From assembly GCA_937863225.1 (NCBI GenBank), contig CALMEI010000040.1:124001-188000 (forward strand): 64,000 nt of DNA, in the 5' to 3' direction. This DNA is from an uncultured Polaromonas sp. GTDB taxonomy: Bacteria > Pseudomonadota > Gammaproteobacteria > Burkholderiales > Burkholderiaceae_C. Each line of letters begins with the position of its first letter. The first letter of the stretch is position 1. The translations under genes were made by a program, and so were the position numbers. A model generated the notes under the pieces. The model made no database searches. It saw only the letters and a program-made list of their open reading frames with translations, and was not told where the DNA came from. Shown one piece after another: positions 1 through 9,718 of the stretch.

Positions 1-189
1 TTTTTCGCGACGCGCCATAAACGTACGTTCAGGGCAAGTTTGTGCCCAATGCTGTAAACGGTCTGTGATGCGATCAGGAAATGTGTGCAGAGCTTGTTCG
101 GCATTCACATAATGAACACCTGGCGCACCATCTTTCACAGAAACGCGTGTCACACCAAAGGTAAGTGGTCTAAATTTGGGAGTGCTCAT
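1..189 (-). CDS. Feruloyl-CoA synthase-like AMP-binding enzyme, N-terminus only
   Basis: The minus-strand frame is open from an ATG at 189 to the window edge, giving 63 residues that start MSTPKFRPLTFGVTRV and include a segment of the type DRITDRLQHWAQTCPERTF. That Leu-xx-Trp-Ala...Pro-xx-Thr-Phe pattern is typical of the N-terminus of acyl-CoA synthetases of the feruloyl-CoA synthase type, which activate hydroxycinnamates with ATP and CoA. The catalytic AMP-binding motifs lie outside the window. The gene follows a crotonase-family gene on the same strand with a 43-bp gap, and that pairing (synthase plus hydratase/lyase) supports a role in side-chain shortening of ferulate-like acids. The substrate cannot be fixed from this fragment. 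Confidence 0.6.
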   Translation of the reverse strand, partial: MSTPKFRPLTFGVTRVSVKDGAPGVHYVNAEQALHTFPDRITDRLQHWAQTCPERTFMARREK

Positions 190-232
190 GGGAATATCTG
201 CGCTGAAGTTGGGTGTTGTGCTGCAATGAAAA

Positions 233-1015
233 TTAAGACTTCTGCACTTTGGCAGCTCGTCCTTCTAAAAACGCGCGCACGCGGTCTTTGGCTTCGGGGG
301 CACTTTGCGCGATGGCGGCCATCATGGCTTCGGTCATAAAACCTTGATCAGCAGGCTGATCAGCAATGCGCGGCAAAACGTGCGTGAGTGCGTAATTGGT
401 CATGGTTGCATTGGTCGCGATGCGTTTAGCAAGCTCTAAGGCCTTGTCAAAAGCAGTACCCGTTGGCACCAAATACTGAGCCAAACCAATGCGCTCTCCA
501 TCTTGTGCGTTATAGACACGCCCCGTCAGCATCATGTCCGTCATGCGGGCTGCACCAATCAGTCGCGGAATACGTACCGCGCCGCCGCCGCCCACAAAAA
601 TTCCGCGCGAACCTTCAGGCAATGCAAAAAAAGTTGTCTCATCGGCGACACGAATGTGGCAAGCACTGGCCAGCTCCAGCCCACCACCCACCACAGCACC
701 ATGCAATGAAGCCACCACAGGTACAGGACCATATTGGACGCATTCCAAGGCCGCGTGCCACATGCGTGAATGAAACACCCCTTCAGAAGCATCACGCTCT
801 TGCAGCTCGCTTAAATCCAATCCAGCACAGAAGTGCTCACCTTCGCCGTCAATCACGGCAGCGCGCACGGATTTGGGTAGCTTTTCAAAAATATCACGGA
901 TCGCCAGTATCAAACCGTCGTTGATGGCATTGCGTTTTTTGGCGCGTGTTAACCGTATCACCGCGACTTCTGGGTGACCGCTTGCAAGCTCGAAGTGAAT
1001 ATCCTTGTTTGTCAT
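233..1015 (-). CDS. Crotonase/enoyl-CoA hydratase family protein
   Basis: A 260-residue crotonase-fold enzyme, probably acting on an acyl-CoA made by the adjacent synthase. The oxyanion-hole segments are visible as HFCAGLDLSEL (about residues 60-70) and GAVVGGGLELASACHI (about 105-120), followed by LPEGSRGIFVGGGG, which carries a family-type glutamate. The frame stays open upstream to 1081, but those extra residues are Ile/Lys-rich and unlike the family, so I place the start at the ATG at 1015 (MTNKDIHFEL). No clear Shine-Dalgarno sequence is visible. It is transcribed toward the synthase from the divergent promoter at 1064-1098. It could be a hydroxycinnamoyl-CoA hydratase/lyase or a general enoyl-CoA hydratase; sequence alone does not separate them. 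Confidence 0.85.
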   Translation of the reverse strand: MTNKDIHFELASGHPEVAVIRLTRAKKRNAINDGLILAIRDIFEKLPKSVRAAVIDGEGEHFCAGLDLSELQERDASEGVFHSRMWHAALECVQYGPVPVVASLHGAVVGGGLELASACHIRVADETTFFALPEGSRGIFVGGGGAVRIPRLIGAARMTDMMLTGRVYNAQDGERIGLAQYLVPTGTAFDKALELAKRIATNATMTNYALTHVLPRIADQPADQGFMTEAMMAAIAQSAPEAKDRVRAFLEGRAAKVQKS

Positions 1016-1063
1016 ATTTAAATTGGTTTTATAAATTTTGCAACTATTTAGCAACTCTGAGGG

Positions 1064-1098
1064 CTTGATTATGATTATCAAATATAACTATAATCAAG
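1064..1098. promoter_or_regulatory. Symmetric divergent promoter/operator between crotonase and amidohydrolase genes
   Basis: A perfect 9-bp inverted repeat, CTTGATTAT (1064-1072) and ATAATCAAG (1090-1098), brackets 17 bp. On the plus strand TTGATT (1065-1070) and TATAAT (1089-1094) are 18 bp apart and form a good sigma-70 promoter. On the minus strand TTGATT and CATAAT are also 18 bp apart. Both promoters therefore share the two dyad arms, and a dimeric repressor bound there would block both directions. A smaller palindrome TGATTATCA lies at 1072-1080. The location in a hydroxycinnamate-type cluster suggests a MarR-family regulator, which is inference; no regulator gene is in view. Confidence 0.65.
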
Positions 1099-1198
1099 TG
1101 ACTTTGCGACCATTTTTTGACTTATTTACTAAGTATTTTCCCTAGGCGACATCGCAAAACAAGTGTCATAGTTGCAACAATCAATCAAGGAGGTTTTC

Positions 1199-2062
1199 AT
1201 GGACCATAAAAATCTGGTGGCAATTGATATTCATACCCACGCCGAAGTCAGTTGCTGGAATCCGTTTGACAGCTACGGCGAAGAATACGACAAGGCTGCA
1301 GACAAATATTTCAAAAACGGCAAGCGCCCAACCATTGCCGAAACCGTGGCTTACTACCGCGAACGCAAAATTGGCTTGGTGATGTTCACAGTGGATGCCG
1401 AATCAAAAATGGGCCGACGCCGTATCCCCAATGAAGAAATTGCAGAGGCTGCCAAAGCCAATGCCGACATGATGATTGCATTTGCCAGCATAGACCCACA
1501 CAAAGGCAAAATGGGCGCCAGGGAAGCACGCAAGCTGATCGAAGAACATGGCATCAAAGGTTTCAAATTTCACCCCACCGTGCAAGACTATCACCCCTAC
1601 GACAAAATGGCCTGGCCAATTTATGAGGTGATAGCGGAATACAAAATGCCCGCCATCTTTCATACCGGTCACAGCGGCATTGGCAGTGGCATGCGCTGCG
1701 GCGGTGGTTTGCGTTTGGCACTGAGCAACCCCATGCACTTGGATGAGGTAGCGATTGATTTCCCAGACATGCAAATTGTGATGGCGCACCCCAGCTTTCC
1801 ATGGCAAGACGAGGCTTTGAGCGTGGCAACACACAAACCCAATGTGTGGATTGATTTGAGTGGCTGGAGCCCAAAATACTTTCCGAAGCAATTGGTGCAA
1901 TACGCCAATACTTTGTTGAAAGACCGTATTTTGTTTGGCAGCGACTACCCGCTCATCACCCCCGACCGTTGGATGAAAGATTTTGAGGAAGCTGGCTTTA
2001 AACCTGAAGTGATGCCAGGCATACTGAAAGACAACGCGGTGCGATTGTTGGGGTTAGCGTAA
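1199..2062 (+). CDS. Amidohydrolase family protein (metal-dependent hydrolase/decarboxylase type)
   Basis: A 287-residue TIM-barrel amidohydrolase of the ACMSD/amidohydrolase-2 group. Metal ligands can be read in order: HTH in DIHTHAE near the N-terminus, His in IFHTGHS, His in VMAHPSFPW and Asp in LFGSDYP. Family members hydrolyse or decarboxylate ring-cleavage and aromatic intermediates. The start is the ATG at 1199, because a strong AAGGAGG (1187-1193) lies 5 bp upstream of it; a nine-codon upstream extension is possible but has no ribosome site. It is divergent from the crotonase/feruloyl-CoA synthase pair and shares their symmetric promoter, so co-regulation with that pathway is likely. 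The exact substrate is unknown. Confidence 0.85.
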   Translation: MDHKNLVAIDIHTHAEVSCWNPFDSYGEEYDKAADKYFKNGKRPTIAETVAYYRERKIGLVMFTVDAESKMGRRRIPNEEIAEAAKANADMMIAFASIDPHKGKMGAREARKLIEEHGIKGFKFHPTVQDYHPYDKMAWPIYEVIAEYKMPAIFHTGHSGIGSGMRCGGGLRLALSNPMHLDEVAIDFPDMQIVMAHPSFPWQDEALSVATHKPNVWIDLSGWSPKYFPKQLVQYANTLLKDRILFGSDYPLITPDRWMKDFEEAGFKPEVMPGILKDNAVRLLGLA

Positions 2063-2085
2063 AGCAGCTGATGCAATAATGGGGC

Positions 2086-2739
2086 ATGTCTAAGCTCAAG
2101 CCCATCACTCCTAAAAAGAAACCACCCGCAAAACGACCAAGCACCCCACCAGGTGAGGTGCGCATTATTGGTGGACAGTGGAAACGCACCAAGCTCTCTG
2201 TCGCGCATTTTCCAGGATTGCGTCCAACACCCGATCGCGTACGCGAAACGGTGTTCAACTGGTTGGGGCAAGACATGAGTGACAAGCATTGTGTCGATGC
2301 TTTTGCAGGCACTGGTGTGTTGGGGTTTGAAGCGGCTTCGCGTGGCGCTGCACATGTATTGATGGTGGAACAACAGGCACAAGTGCTTTCACAGTTGTTG
2401 TCAACTGTGACCAAATTACAAGCCAATATGGTGAAAGTAGAACGTGGTGATGGTGTAAGTGCCATGAAGATGCTGGCTGCCAAAAGCATCGACGTGGTAT
2501 TTTTGGATCCACCCTTTGATGCGATTGGCGTGGCCGATGCAGCCCTCGCTGCAGCCAGACGCGTGGTGAAAGACGGTGGGTATATCTACTACGAATCACC
2601 CAAAGCTTTGACTGAAGATGCAGCACAAGAGCTCGGCTTACAGCTGCATCGCCATGGCAAAGCTGGTATGGTGCACTACCATTTGCTGCAATGCCTAGCA
2701 GCTCATTCAAAACAAAATGACCCCAGTCAAACACCATGA
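2086..2739 (+). CDS. rsmD: 16S rRNA (guanine(966)-N2)-methyltransferase RsmD
   Basis: A cytoplasmic SAM-dependent methyltransferase that modifies G966 of 16S rRNA. The SAM-binding motif I appears as DAFAGTGVLGFEAASRGA (about residues 65-82) and the catalytic N6/N2-type motif as VFLDPPFD (about residues 140-147). Within the first 50 residues, RIIGGQWKR and GLRPTPDRVRETVFNWL are family hallmarks. At 217 residues it is slightly longer than usual because of a Lys/Pro-rich N-terminal lead (KPITPKKKPPAKRP). It directly precedes coaD, a common proteobacterial arrangement, with a 48-bp gap that holds a long dyad. Confidence 0.95.
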   Translation: MSKLKPITPKKKPPAKRPSTPPGEVRIIGGQWKRTKLSVAHFPGLRPTPDRVRETVFNWLGQDMSDKHCVDAFAGTGVLGFEAASRGAAHVLMVEQQAQVLSQLLSTVTKLQANMVKVERGDGVSAMKMLAAKSIDVVFLDPPFDAIGVADAALAAARRVVKDGGYIYYESPKALTEDAAQELGLQLHRHGKAGMVHYHLLQCLAAHSKQNDPSQTP

Positions 2740-2741
2740 TT

Positions 2742-2772
2742 AAATAACGCTCAATTAAATTGTGCGTTATTT
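2742..2772. promoter_or_regulatory. 31-bp near-perfect dyad between rsmD and coaD
   Basis: AAATAACGC (2742-2750) and GCGTTATTT (2764-2772) form a 9-bp inverted repeat. The 13-bp interior continues as CAATT/AATTG around a central A, broken only by a T/T mismatch. The RNA would form a hairpin of about 14 bp. There is no long U-run, so it is a poor intrinsic terminator. It lies 15 bp before the coaD start, so an operator or leader hairpin is as likely. GATAAT follows at 2775-2780. Confidence 0.4.
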
Positions 2773-2787
2773 GCGATAATCCCAAGT

Positions 2788-4215
<1,428 letters not shown>

Positions 4216-4240
4216 GCGGTTTGTAAACTGCGAATGAGAA

Positions 4241-4735
4241 TCAAGAAACCAAGAGCTTTTCAATCAATGCATGCAGCTCGGCAAAATTGGGCTCACCCAC
4301 ATACCGCTTCACAATTTGCCCTTGTTTGTCCACCAAATAGGTGGTGGGTGTGAGCTTCACATCGCCCCATGCTTTGGCCACTGCCCCTGTGTTGTCAATG
4401 GCAACTTTGAATGGCAGCTCACGGGTTTTGGCAAAATGCACCACATAGGCAGGGGTGTCATAGTCCATTGCCACGGCCAGTGTTTCGTAACCCTTGGCTT
4501 TGAATTTTTGGTGTGTTTCTACCAATTTGGGCATTTCGGCAATGCAAGTCACACAACTGGTCGCCCAAAAATTCACCAATGTCACTTTGCCTTTGAAATC
4601 AGCCGTGTACTGTTTGCTGCCATCGAGCAAAACAAAAGTTGATTCGGGCGCAGGCTCTTTACCAGCCGTCAAAAAAACGGTGGCGCTGATGGCTAAAACG
4701 GCAATGCCAATGGCGGCTGTCAAGTATTTCTTCAT
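4241..4735 (-). CDS. TlpA/ResA-like thiol-disulfide oxidoreductase
   Basis: A 164-residue periplasmic or membrane-anchored thioredoxin-fold protein. Residues 1-25 form an uncleaved or signal-type hydrophobic segment after MKKY. The redox motif is FWATSCVTC (about residues 55-63, C-V-T-C) and the cis-proline region is [12 protein letters not shown]. Family members reduce disulfides in apocytochromes or other exported proteins, taking electrons from CcdA/DsbD-type membrane proteins. It is immediately upstream of pth. The specific partner cannot be told from the sequence. Confidence 0.88.
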   Translation of the reverse strand: MKKYLTAAIGIAVLAISATVFLTAGKEPAPESTFVLLDGSKQYTADFKGKVTLVNFWATSCVTCIAEMPKLVETHQKFKAKGYETLAVAMDYDTPAYVVHFAKTRELPFKVAIDNTGAVAKAWGDVKLTPTTYLVDKQGQIVKRYVGEPNFAELHALIEKLLVS

Positions 4736-4837
4736 GCCTTGATTTTCGCAGAGATTGCACCCCCATGCACAAAGACAATTAAGCGACCATACCGAAACTG
4801 TATTTGCGTAATCATTTGAGCCGAAATTTTCAAGAAC

Positions 4838-4864
4838 GCATAACCTTATGCAAATAATGCATAA
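4838..4864. promoter_or_regulatory. Triple half-site dyad upstream of pckG
   Basis: Three alternating half-sites are packed together: GCATAA (4838-4843), TTATGC (4846-4851) and TGCATAA (4858-4864). TTATGCA and TGCATAA form a perfect 7-bp inverted repeat with a 5-bp spacer, and GCATAA/TTATGC form another with a 2-bp spacer. This looks like a multi-dimer operator about 80 bp before the PEP carboxykinase start. The regulator is unknown. Confidence 0.45.
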
Positions 4865-4943
4865 ATTTCACCAGCAATGACAGATAACGCAAGGTTTGGC
4901 TTCATAGAATCAATCCAATTTTTTTAAACTTTGGAGTAATCTG

Positions 4944-6827
4944 ATGACCGCAACTAGCATGAACCCACCCGCGTATGTGAAGAATGCCAAATTGATCGCT
5001 TGGGTAGCCGATATGGCTGCATTGACCAAGCCTAAAGACATTTATTGGTGCGATGGCAGTGAAGAAGAATACCAGCGTCTGTGCCAAGAATTGGTGGATG
5101 CCGGCACTTTCAAAAAACTCAACCCTGCCAAACGCCCTAACAGCTTCTTGGCTTGCTCAGACCCATCTGACGTTGCCCGCGTGGAAGACCGCACTTACAT
5201 TTGCAGCGAGAAAAAAGAAAACGCTGGCCCCACCAACAACTGGATGGCACCGGCCGAGATGCGTCAATTGTTGCAGACGGGTAAAGACGGCCAAAAAGCC
5301 CTTTTTGATGGTTGCATGGCTGGACGCACCATGTATGTGGTCCCATTTTCAATGGGCCCCTTAGGCAGCCCAATTGCACACATTGGCATCGAGTTATCTG
5401 ACAGCGCCTATGTGGCTGTGAACCAACGCATCATGACACGCATGGGCAAAGCTGTGTACGACGTACTGGGTGCTGATGGAGCTTTTGTGCCTTGCATGCA
5501 CACGGTAGGCGCACCCTTGGCTGCAGGGCAATCTGATGTGAAATGGCCTTGCAATACCACCAAGTACATCGTTCACTATCCTGAAACCCGCGAAATTTGG
5601 AGCTACGGCTCTGGCTACGGTGGCAATGCTTTGTTGGGCAAAAAATGCTTTGCCTTGCGCATTGCATCCAACATGGGACGTGACCAAGGCTGGTTAGCAG
5701 AACACATGTTGATTTTGGGCGTGACCAACCCACAAGGTAAAAAATACCACATCGCAGCCGCTTTCCCATCTGCCTGCGGTAAGACCAATTTCTCCATGTT
5801 GGTACCGCCAGCTGGATTTGAAGGTTGGAAAGTCACCACCATTGGTGACGACATTGCTTGGATCAAACCGCATGCCGATGGCAAGATGTATGCCATCAAC
5901 CCTGAAGCGGGCTATTTTGGCGTGGCGCCTGGCACCAATATGCACACCAACCCCAACTGCATGCGCTCTTTGGACAAAAACGTTATTTTTACCAATGTGG
6001 CCTTAACCGATGATGGCGATGTGTGGTGGGAAGGCATGGAAAAAGACACCGGCAAAATCCCAGACCATTTGATTGACTGGCAAGGCAAGGATTGGACACC
6101 CCAAATCGCCAAAGACACTGGCGCAAAAGCCGCGCACCCTAACTCACGTTTCACCGTTTCAGCCATCAACAACCCGGCTTTAGACCCTGAGTGGGACAAC
6201 CCCAACGGCGTGGCGATTGATGCCTTCATGTTTGGCGGCCGTCGCTCCACCACTGTGCCTTTGGTCACTGAAGCGCGCAATTGGATGGAAGGTGTTTACA
6301 TGGCTGCCACCATGGGCTCGGAAACCACCGCAGCAGCGGTTGGCCAAATGGGTGTCGTGCGTCGCGATCCGTTTGCCATGTTGCCATTTTGCGGCTACAA
6401 CATGAGCGATTATTTCAAACATTGGTTGGATTTGGAACACAAACTCGAAGAGTCTGGCCATACCTTGCCCAATATTTACTGCGTCAACTGGTTCCGCAAA
6501 GGTGCAGATGGCAAATTCGTTTGGCCGGGTTATGGCGAAAACATGCGCGTCATGAAATGGATGATTGACCGCATCGAAGGCAAAGCCACTCAGTCACCCA
6601 AAGCCCAAGAAAATGTGTTTGGCTTAAGCCCCAACTACCAAGATTTGAACTGGTCCGGTTTGGCTTTCAGCCAAGACGAATTCAACACCGTCACCAGCAT
6701 CGACAAAGCAGCTTGGACCGATGAACTGAAATTGCACGACGAGTTGTTCACCCAGTTGGCTTACCACCTGCCTAGCGAATTGACGCAAACCAAAGAGCAA
6801 TTGCAAGCGCGTGTGGCAGCGCTGTAA
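4944..6827 (+). CDS. pckG: Phosphoenolpyruvate carboxykinase (GTP)
   Basis: Converts oxaloacetate and GTP to phosphoenolpyruvate, CO2 and GDP, the first committed step of gluconeogenesis. The 627-residue length matches the GTP-dependent class. The P-loop (kinase-1a) is [12 protein letters not shown] at about residues 274-285, followed by the metal-binding GDDIAWIK, and [14 protein letters not shown] sits in the active-site region. GGAG lies a few bases before the ATG at 4944. A 208-bp upstream gap holds a clustered inverted-repeat operator candidate. Together with malate synthase G elsewhere in the window it suggests growth on C2 compounds or organic acids. Confidence 0.97.
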   Translation: MTATSMNPPAYVKNAKLIAWVADMAALTKPKDIYWCDGSEEEYQRLCQELVDAGTFKKLNPAKRPNSFLACSDPSDVARVEDRTYICSEKKENAGPTNNWMAPAEMRQLLQTGKDGQKALFDGCMAGRTMYVVPFSMGPLGSPIAHIGIELSDSAYVAVNQRIMTRMGKAVYDVLGADGAFVPCMHTVGAPLAAGQSDVKWPCNTTKYIVHYPETREIWSYGSGYGGNALLGKKCFALRIASNMGRDQGWLAEHMLILGVTNPQGKKYHIAAAFPSACGKTNFSMLVPPAGFEGWKVTTIGDDIAWIKPHADGKMYAINPEAGYFGVAPGTNMHTNPNCMRSLDKNVIFTNVALTDDGDVWWEGMEKDTGKIPDHLIDWQGKDWTPQIAKDTGAKAAHPNSRFTVSAINNPALDPEWDNPNGVAIDAFMFGGRRSTTVPLVTEARNWMEGVYMAATMGSETTAAAVGQMGVVRRDPFAMLPFCGYNMSDYFKHWLDLEHKLEESGHTLPNIYCVNWFRKGADGKFVWPGYGENMRVMKWMIDRIEGKATQSPKAQENVFGLSPNYQDLNWSGLAFSQDEFNTVTSIDKAAWTDELKLHDELFTQLAYHLPSELTQTKEQLQARVAAL

Positions 6828-6855
6828 AGCAAGCTCAGTCGAACTTAGCGGCAGA

Positions 6856-6924
6856 GGCAATTTTTATACTAAATTGGCCTCTAGCCAGCGTATTTATTGC
6901 CTAAAGTGCTATTATATATATAGC
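6856..6924 (-). repeat. Dispersed repeat, copy 1 (after pckG)
   Basis: On the minus strand it reads GCTATATATATAATAGCAC, then TTTAGGCAATAAATACG, then CTGGCTAGAGGCCAAT and a T-rich end. It carries the GCTAT/ATAGC inverted repeat and the conserved TAGGCAATAAATACG core shared by five other intergenic copies in this window. It lies between convergent genes, just ahead of a hairpin terminator. Confidence 0.8.
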
Positions 6925-6949
6925 ATTCAAACGCTATATGAAAAAATAT

Positions 6950-6977
6950 ACAAAAAACCGCTGCGGCGGTATTTTTG
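6950..6977. terminator. Bidirectional intrinsic terminator, pckG / tctC-like
   Basis: ACCGC (6957-6961) and GCGGT (6966-6970) form a GC-rich stem with a 4-base loop. It is flanked by an A-run on the left and a T-run on the right, so it can act on either strand. It lies between the convergent ends of pckG (6827) and the Bug-family gene (6981). Confidence 0.75.
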
Positions 6978-6980
6978 TTT

Positions 6981-7973
6981 TTAATCTAACTTAATGCCTG
7001 CCGCTTTAATCAGCGTACCGTATTTGGCATGTTCACTTTGCACAAACTTGGCAAATTCAACCGGGCTTAAACGCTCTGGCGTGAATCCCATTTTGCTGAA
7101 TTTGTCTTTGTTATCTGGTGCATGCATGGCATCTGCGAAAGCGGCGGCATATTTTTGAACATCCGCGTCACTGGTGTGACTGGGTGCAAAAATGCCAAAC
7201 CATGTGGACACATCAAAACCTTTCACGGTATCGTTGACAGGTGGCACATCTGGCAAGGCTTCACTGCGCTTTTGCGTGGTCACACCCAGTGCCAATAATT
7301 TGCCCGCACGGATTTGCGGCAGTGCCGATGCCAAATTATCAAACATCACATCCACTTGCCCGGACAACAAAGCCAATTGTGCAGGCCCTGCACCAGAGTA
7401 AGGTATGTGAACCATGCTACTTTTGGTGAGCGACTTCAACATTTCACCCGCAATGTGTCCTATGCTGCCATTCCCGCCAGAGCTGTAATTCAGTTTGCCT
7501 GGATTTTTTTTGATGTACGCCACCAAGTCCCCTGTGCTGCGAATATTGAATTGATTGGCCTTCTCAATATTCATCACCAACACATTGGGTATTTGCGCCA
7601 CCAAAGAGACCGGTTTGAAGTCTTTAATGGGATCAAATGGGTAATTGGGCATCAACCACGGATTGGCCGCGTGCGTGGCAATGGCGCCCATCAGCAACTG
7701 TTGGCTGCCTGGTGCGGATTTGGCGACTTGGTTCGCACCAATCGTGCCGCCCGCTCCGGGCTTGTTTTCAACCACAATCGATGCGTCTAATTTGCTGCGT
7801 GCACCCTCAGCCAGTATTCGGGCAGAAATATCCAAAGGACCGCCAGCAGGGTATGGCACAACAATAGAAATTGGCTTGTTTTGCGCCACAACCAGGGCGG
7901 GCACCGAGACCAGTGCACTGGCCAATAAAGCTGGTATGAATGACAGTGAGAGTGTGAGTTGACGACGGTTCAT
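6981..7973 (-). CDS. Bug-family (TctC-like) periplasmic substrate-binding protein
   Basis: A 330-residue extracytoplasmic receptor of the tripartite tricarboxylate transporter (TTT) family, greatly expanded in Burkholderiales. A signal peptide spans roughly residues 1-30 (MNRRQ then a long hydrophobic stretch to VVAQ). The family pattern IVVPYPAGGPLDISAR (about residues 37-52) and ENKPGAGGTIGANQVA follow; these segments contact the carboxylate of the ligand. No TctA/TctB membrane genes are adjacent, so it is an orphan receptor whose ligand is unknown. A TctE-like sensor kinase pair lies far away at 46-48 kb, with no demonstrated link. Confidence 0.92.
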   Translation of the reverse strand: MNRRQLTLSLSFIPALLASALVSVPALVVAQNKPISIVVPYPAGGPLDISARILAEGARSKLDASIVVENKPGAGGTIGANQVAKSAPGSQQLLMGAIATHAANPWLMPNYPFDPIKDFKPVSLVAQIPNVLVMNIEKANQFNIRSTGDLVAYIKKNPGKLNYSSGGNGSIGHIAGEMLKSLTKSSMVHIPYSGAGPAQLALLSGQVDVMFDNLASALPQIRAGKLLALGVTTQKRSEALPDVPPVNDTVKGFDVSTWFGIFAPSHTSDADVQKYAAAFADAMHAPDNKDKFSKMGFTPERLSPVEFAKFVQSEHAKYGTLIKAAGIKLD

Positions 7974-8061
7974 GAAGGTGTCTTTCTAAAATGAATGAAT
8001 AAGTGATGATAAACGCACAAAAAATTAAGTTATCACCTCTAATTCAGCATATTTTGCTGCA

Positions 8062-8718
8062 TTGCAACAAAATATCACTGGACTTATTCGGGTTTACCCT
8101 TATATTGATGGTGTGAAAAAAATCAAACACATTGAGATTATTCCTATTCGCACCCTGAGCGCTTGGCACAAGGGGCGTATTGCTGCGCATTTGCTGGCTT
8201 TAAGTGTGGAAGATCGGTATTTGCGTTTTGGCTATAAGGCCAGCGATGCACAAATTCAAAATTACATCGATGCGCTGGACTTTGAGCGTGACGATTTTTA
8301 CGGTATTTTTAACCGCAATCTCGATTTACTGGCTGTCGCGCACATTGCGTTCACCAATGGACTTGATCAGCAACGCCATGCTGAATTCGGCGTGTCAGTC
8401 AATAAAGAAGCGCGACATCGTGGCTATGGATCACGCTTGTTTGAACGCGCTGCCTTGCGGTCACGCAATGAAGGTGTTGCCATCATGCACATCAATGCAT
8501 TGAGTCAAAATTCTGCAATGCTCAAAATTGCCCGCAAAGCTGGCGCAATGGTTGAAAATTTTGGTTCAGACACCGAAGCGCATTTGAAATTGCCCACTGC
8601 AACGTTATCATCTCGTCTGTCTGAGATGATGGAAAGCCATATGGCACATATTGATTACGGCATCAAATTTCATGCCAAAAATCTACATAAGTGGTGGTCA
8701 ATTTTGCAAGGACATTGA
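8062..8718 (+). CDS. GNAT family N-acetyltransferase
   Basis: A protein of up to 218 residues with one GCN5-type acetyltransferase domain. The acetyl-CoA binding region reads EFGVSVNKEARHRGYGSRLFERAALRS in pieces: V at the beta-4 end, then RHRGYGSRL as the pyrophosphate-binding loop (about residues 120-128), followed by IMHINALSQNSAML. The start is uncertain: the longest frame uses TTG at 8062, and a GTG at 8113 (VKKIKHIEI) is equally credible and fits the family better. The acceptor substrate is not evident. The gene stands alone between a divergent Bug-family gene and corC. Confidence 0.8.
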   Translation: MQQNITGLIRVYPYIDGVKKIKHIEIIPIRTLSAWHKGRIAAHLLALSVEDRYLRFGYKASDAQIQNYIDALDFERDDFYGIFNRNLDLLAVAHIAFTNGLDQQRHAEFGVSVNKEARHRGYGSRLFERAALRSRNEGVAIMHINALSQNSAMLKIARKAGAMVENFGSDTEAHLKLPTATLSSRLSEMMESHMAHIDYGIKFHAKNLHKWWSILQGH

Positions 8719-8776
8719 CTTCAGCTATCCTATAGGCTTCGCAACAACAGCGCACTGGTGTATTTAAGACAACAAT

Positions 8777-9667
8777 GTGTGCGCCACCATAGTGTCAGAA
8801 CCGAGTCCTAAAAGTAAAACGAATGATAAAGCAGCGTCAGCTGAACGATCTTTGTTCAAGAAAATCGTCGAGTTTCTAAACCCTGGCCCTGATTCCAAAG
8901 ATGAACTGATTGAGTCCTTGGCTGATGCTGAGGACAACGATGTCATCGGTGCGCAAAGCCGTTCGATGCTAGAAGGCGTGATTCGCATGGCAGACATGAC
9001 TGCAGGCGATGTGATGGTGGCCGTATCGCGCATTGATTTGTTGAATATTGATGCCGATGCCGATGAACTGATGCACCAAGTGATAGACACCGCGCACTCG
9101 CGCTTTCCCGTTTACGAGGGTGAGAAAGACAACATCATCGGCATTTTGATGGCGAAAGATTTGCTGAAACTGCAACGTGCGCCAGAACTCAATATTCGCA
9201 CATTGTTACGCCCACCTGTGTTTGTGCCAGAAACCAAAGGTCTGAACGATTTGTTGCGTGAATTCAAAGGCAACCGTAACCATTTGGCGATTGTGATCGA
9301 TGAGTTTGGTCGCATGGCAGGCCTTATCACCATAGAAGATGTGCTGGAAGAAATTGTGGGCGAGATCGAAGACGAATTTGATATCGAGGACGACCAAGGG
9401 GACATTTTTGGTCTGGCCGATCAAACCTACCGCATCAGTGGTGATACGGCGATTGAACGCGTGAATGAAACTTTCAAGGTCACATTGCTGGAAACCGATT
9501 CTGACTACCAATTTGACACCATTGGTGGCTTGGTGGCACATGAAATGGGGCATGTTCCCAAGCGCGGCGAAAAAACCGTGCTCAATGGTTTGCAGTTCAC
9601 CGTGCTACACACCAAAGGTGGCGCTGTGAAATGGTTCAAAGTGATGCCTGTACATCTGATCAAGTAA
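8777..9667 (+). CDS. corC: CorC/HlyC-family transporter-associated protein with paired CBS domains
   Basis: A 296-residue cytoplasmic protein linked in the family to Mg2+/Co2+ efflux, or to activity of the neighbouring Lnt. The order is a conserved lead (FLNPGPDSKDELIESLADAE in part), two CBS domains (about residues 75-195, including HSRFPVYEG, NIIGILMAKDLL and EFGRMAGLITIEDVLEEIVG) and a CorC_HlyC domain (about 215-293, including DTIGGLVAHEMGHVP). The start is a GTG at 8777 or, equally plausible, a GTG at 8792 (VSEPSPKSK). lnt follows directly, the standard proteobacterial order. Confidence 0.93.
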   Translation: MCATIVSEPSPKSKTNDKAASAERSLFKKIVEFLNPGPDSKDELIESLADAEDNDVIGAQSRSMLEGVIRMADMTAGDVMVAVSRIDLLNIDADADELMHQVIDTAHSRFPVYEGEKDNIIGILMAKDLLKLQRAPELNIRTLLRPPVFVPETKGLNDLLREFKGNRNHLAIVIDEFGRMAGLITIEDVLEEIVGEIEDEFDIEDDQGDIFGLADQTYRISGDTAIERVNETFKVTLLETDSDYQFDTIGGLVAHEMGHVPKRGEKTVLNGLQFTVLHTKGGAVKWFKVMPVHLIK

Positions 9668-9718
9668 TTGTTAGCGCAGCTTAATCGTCCAAGCGCAATC
9701 CAGTTTGTACCGCTATAT

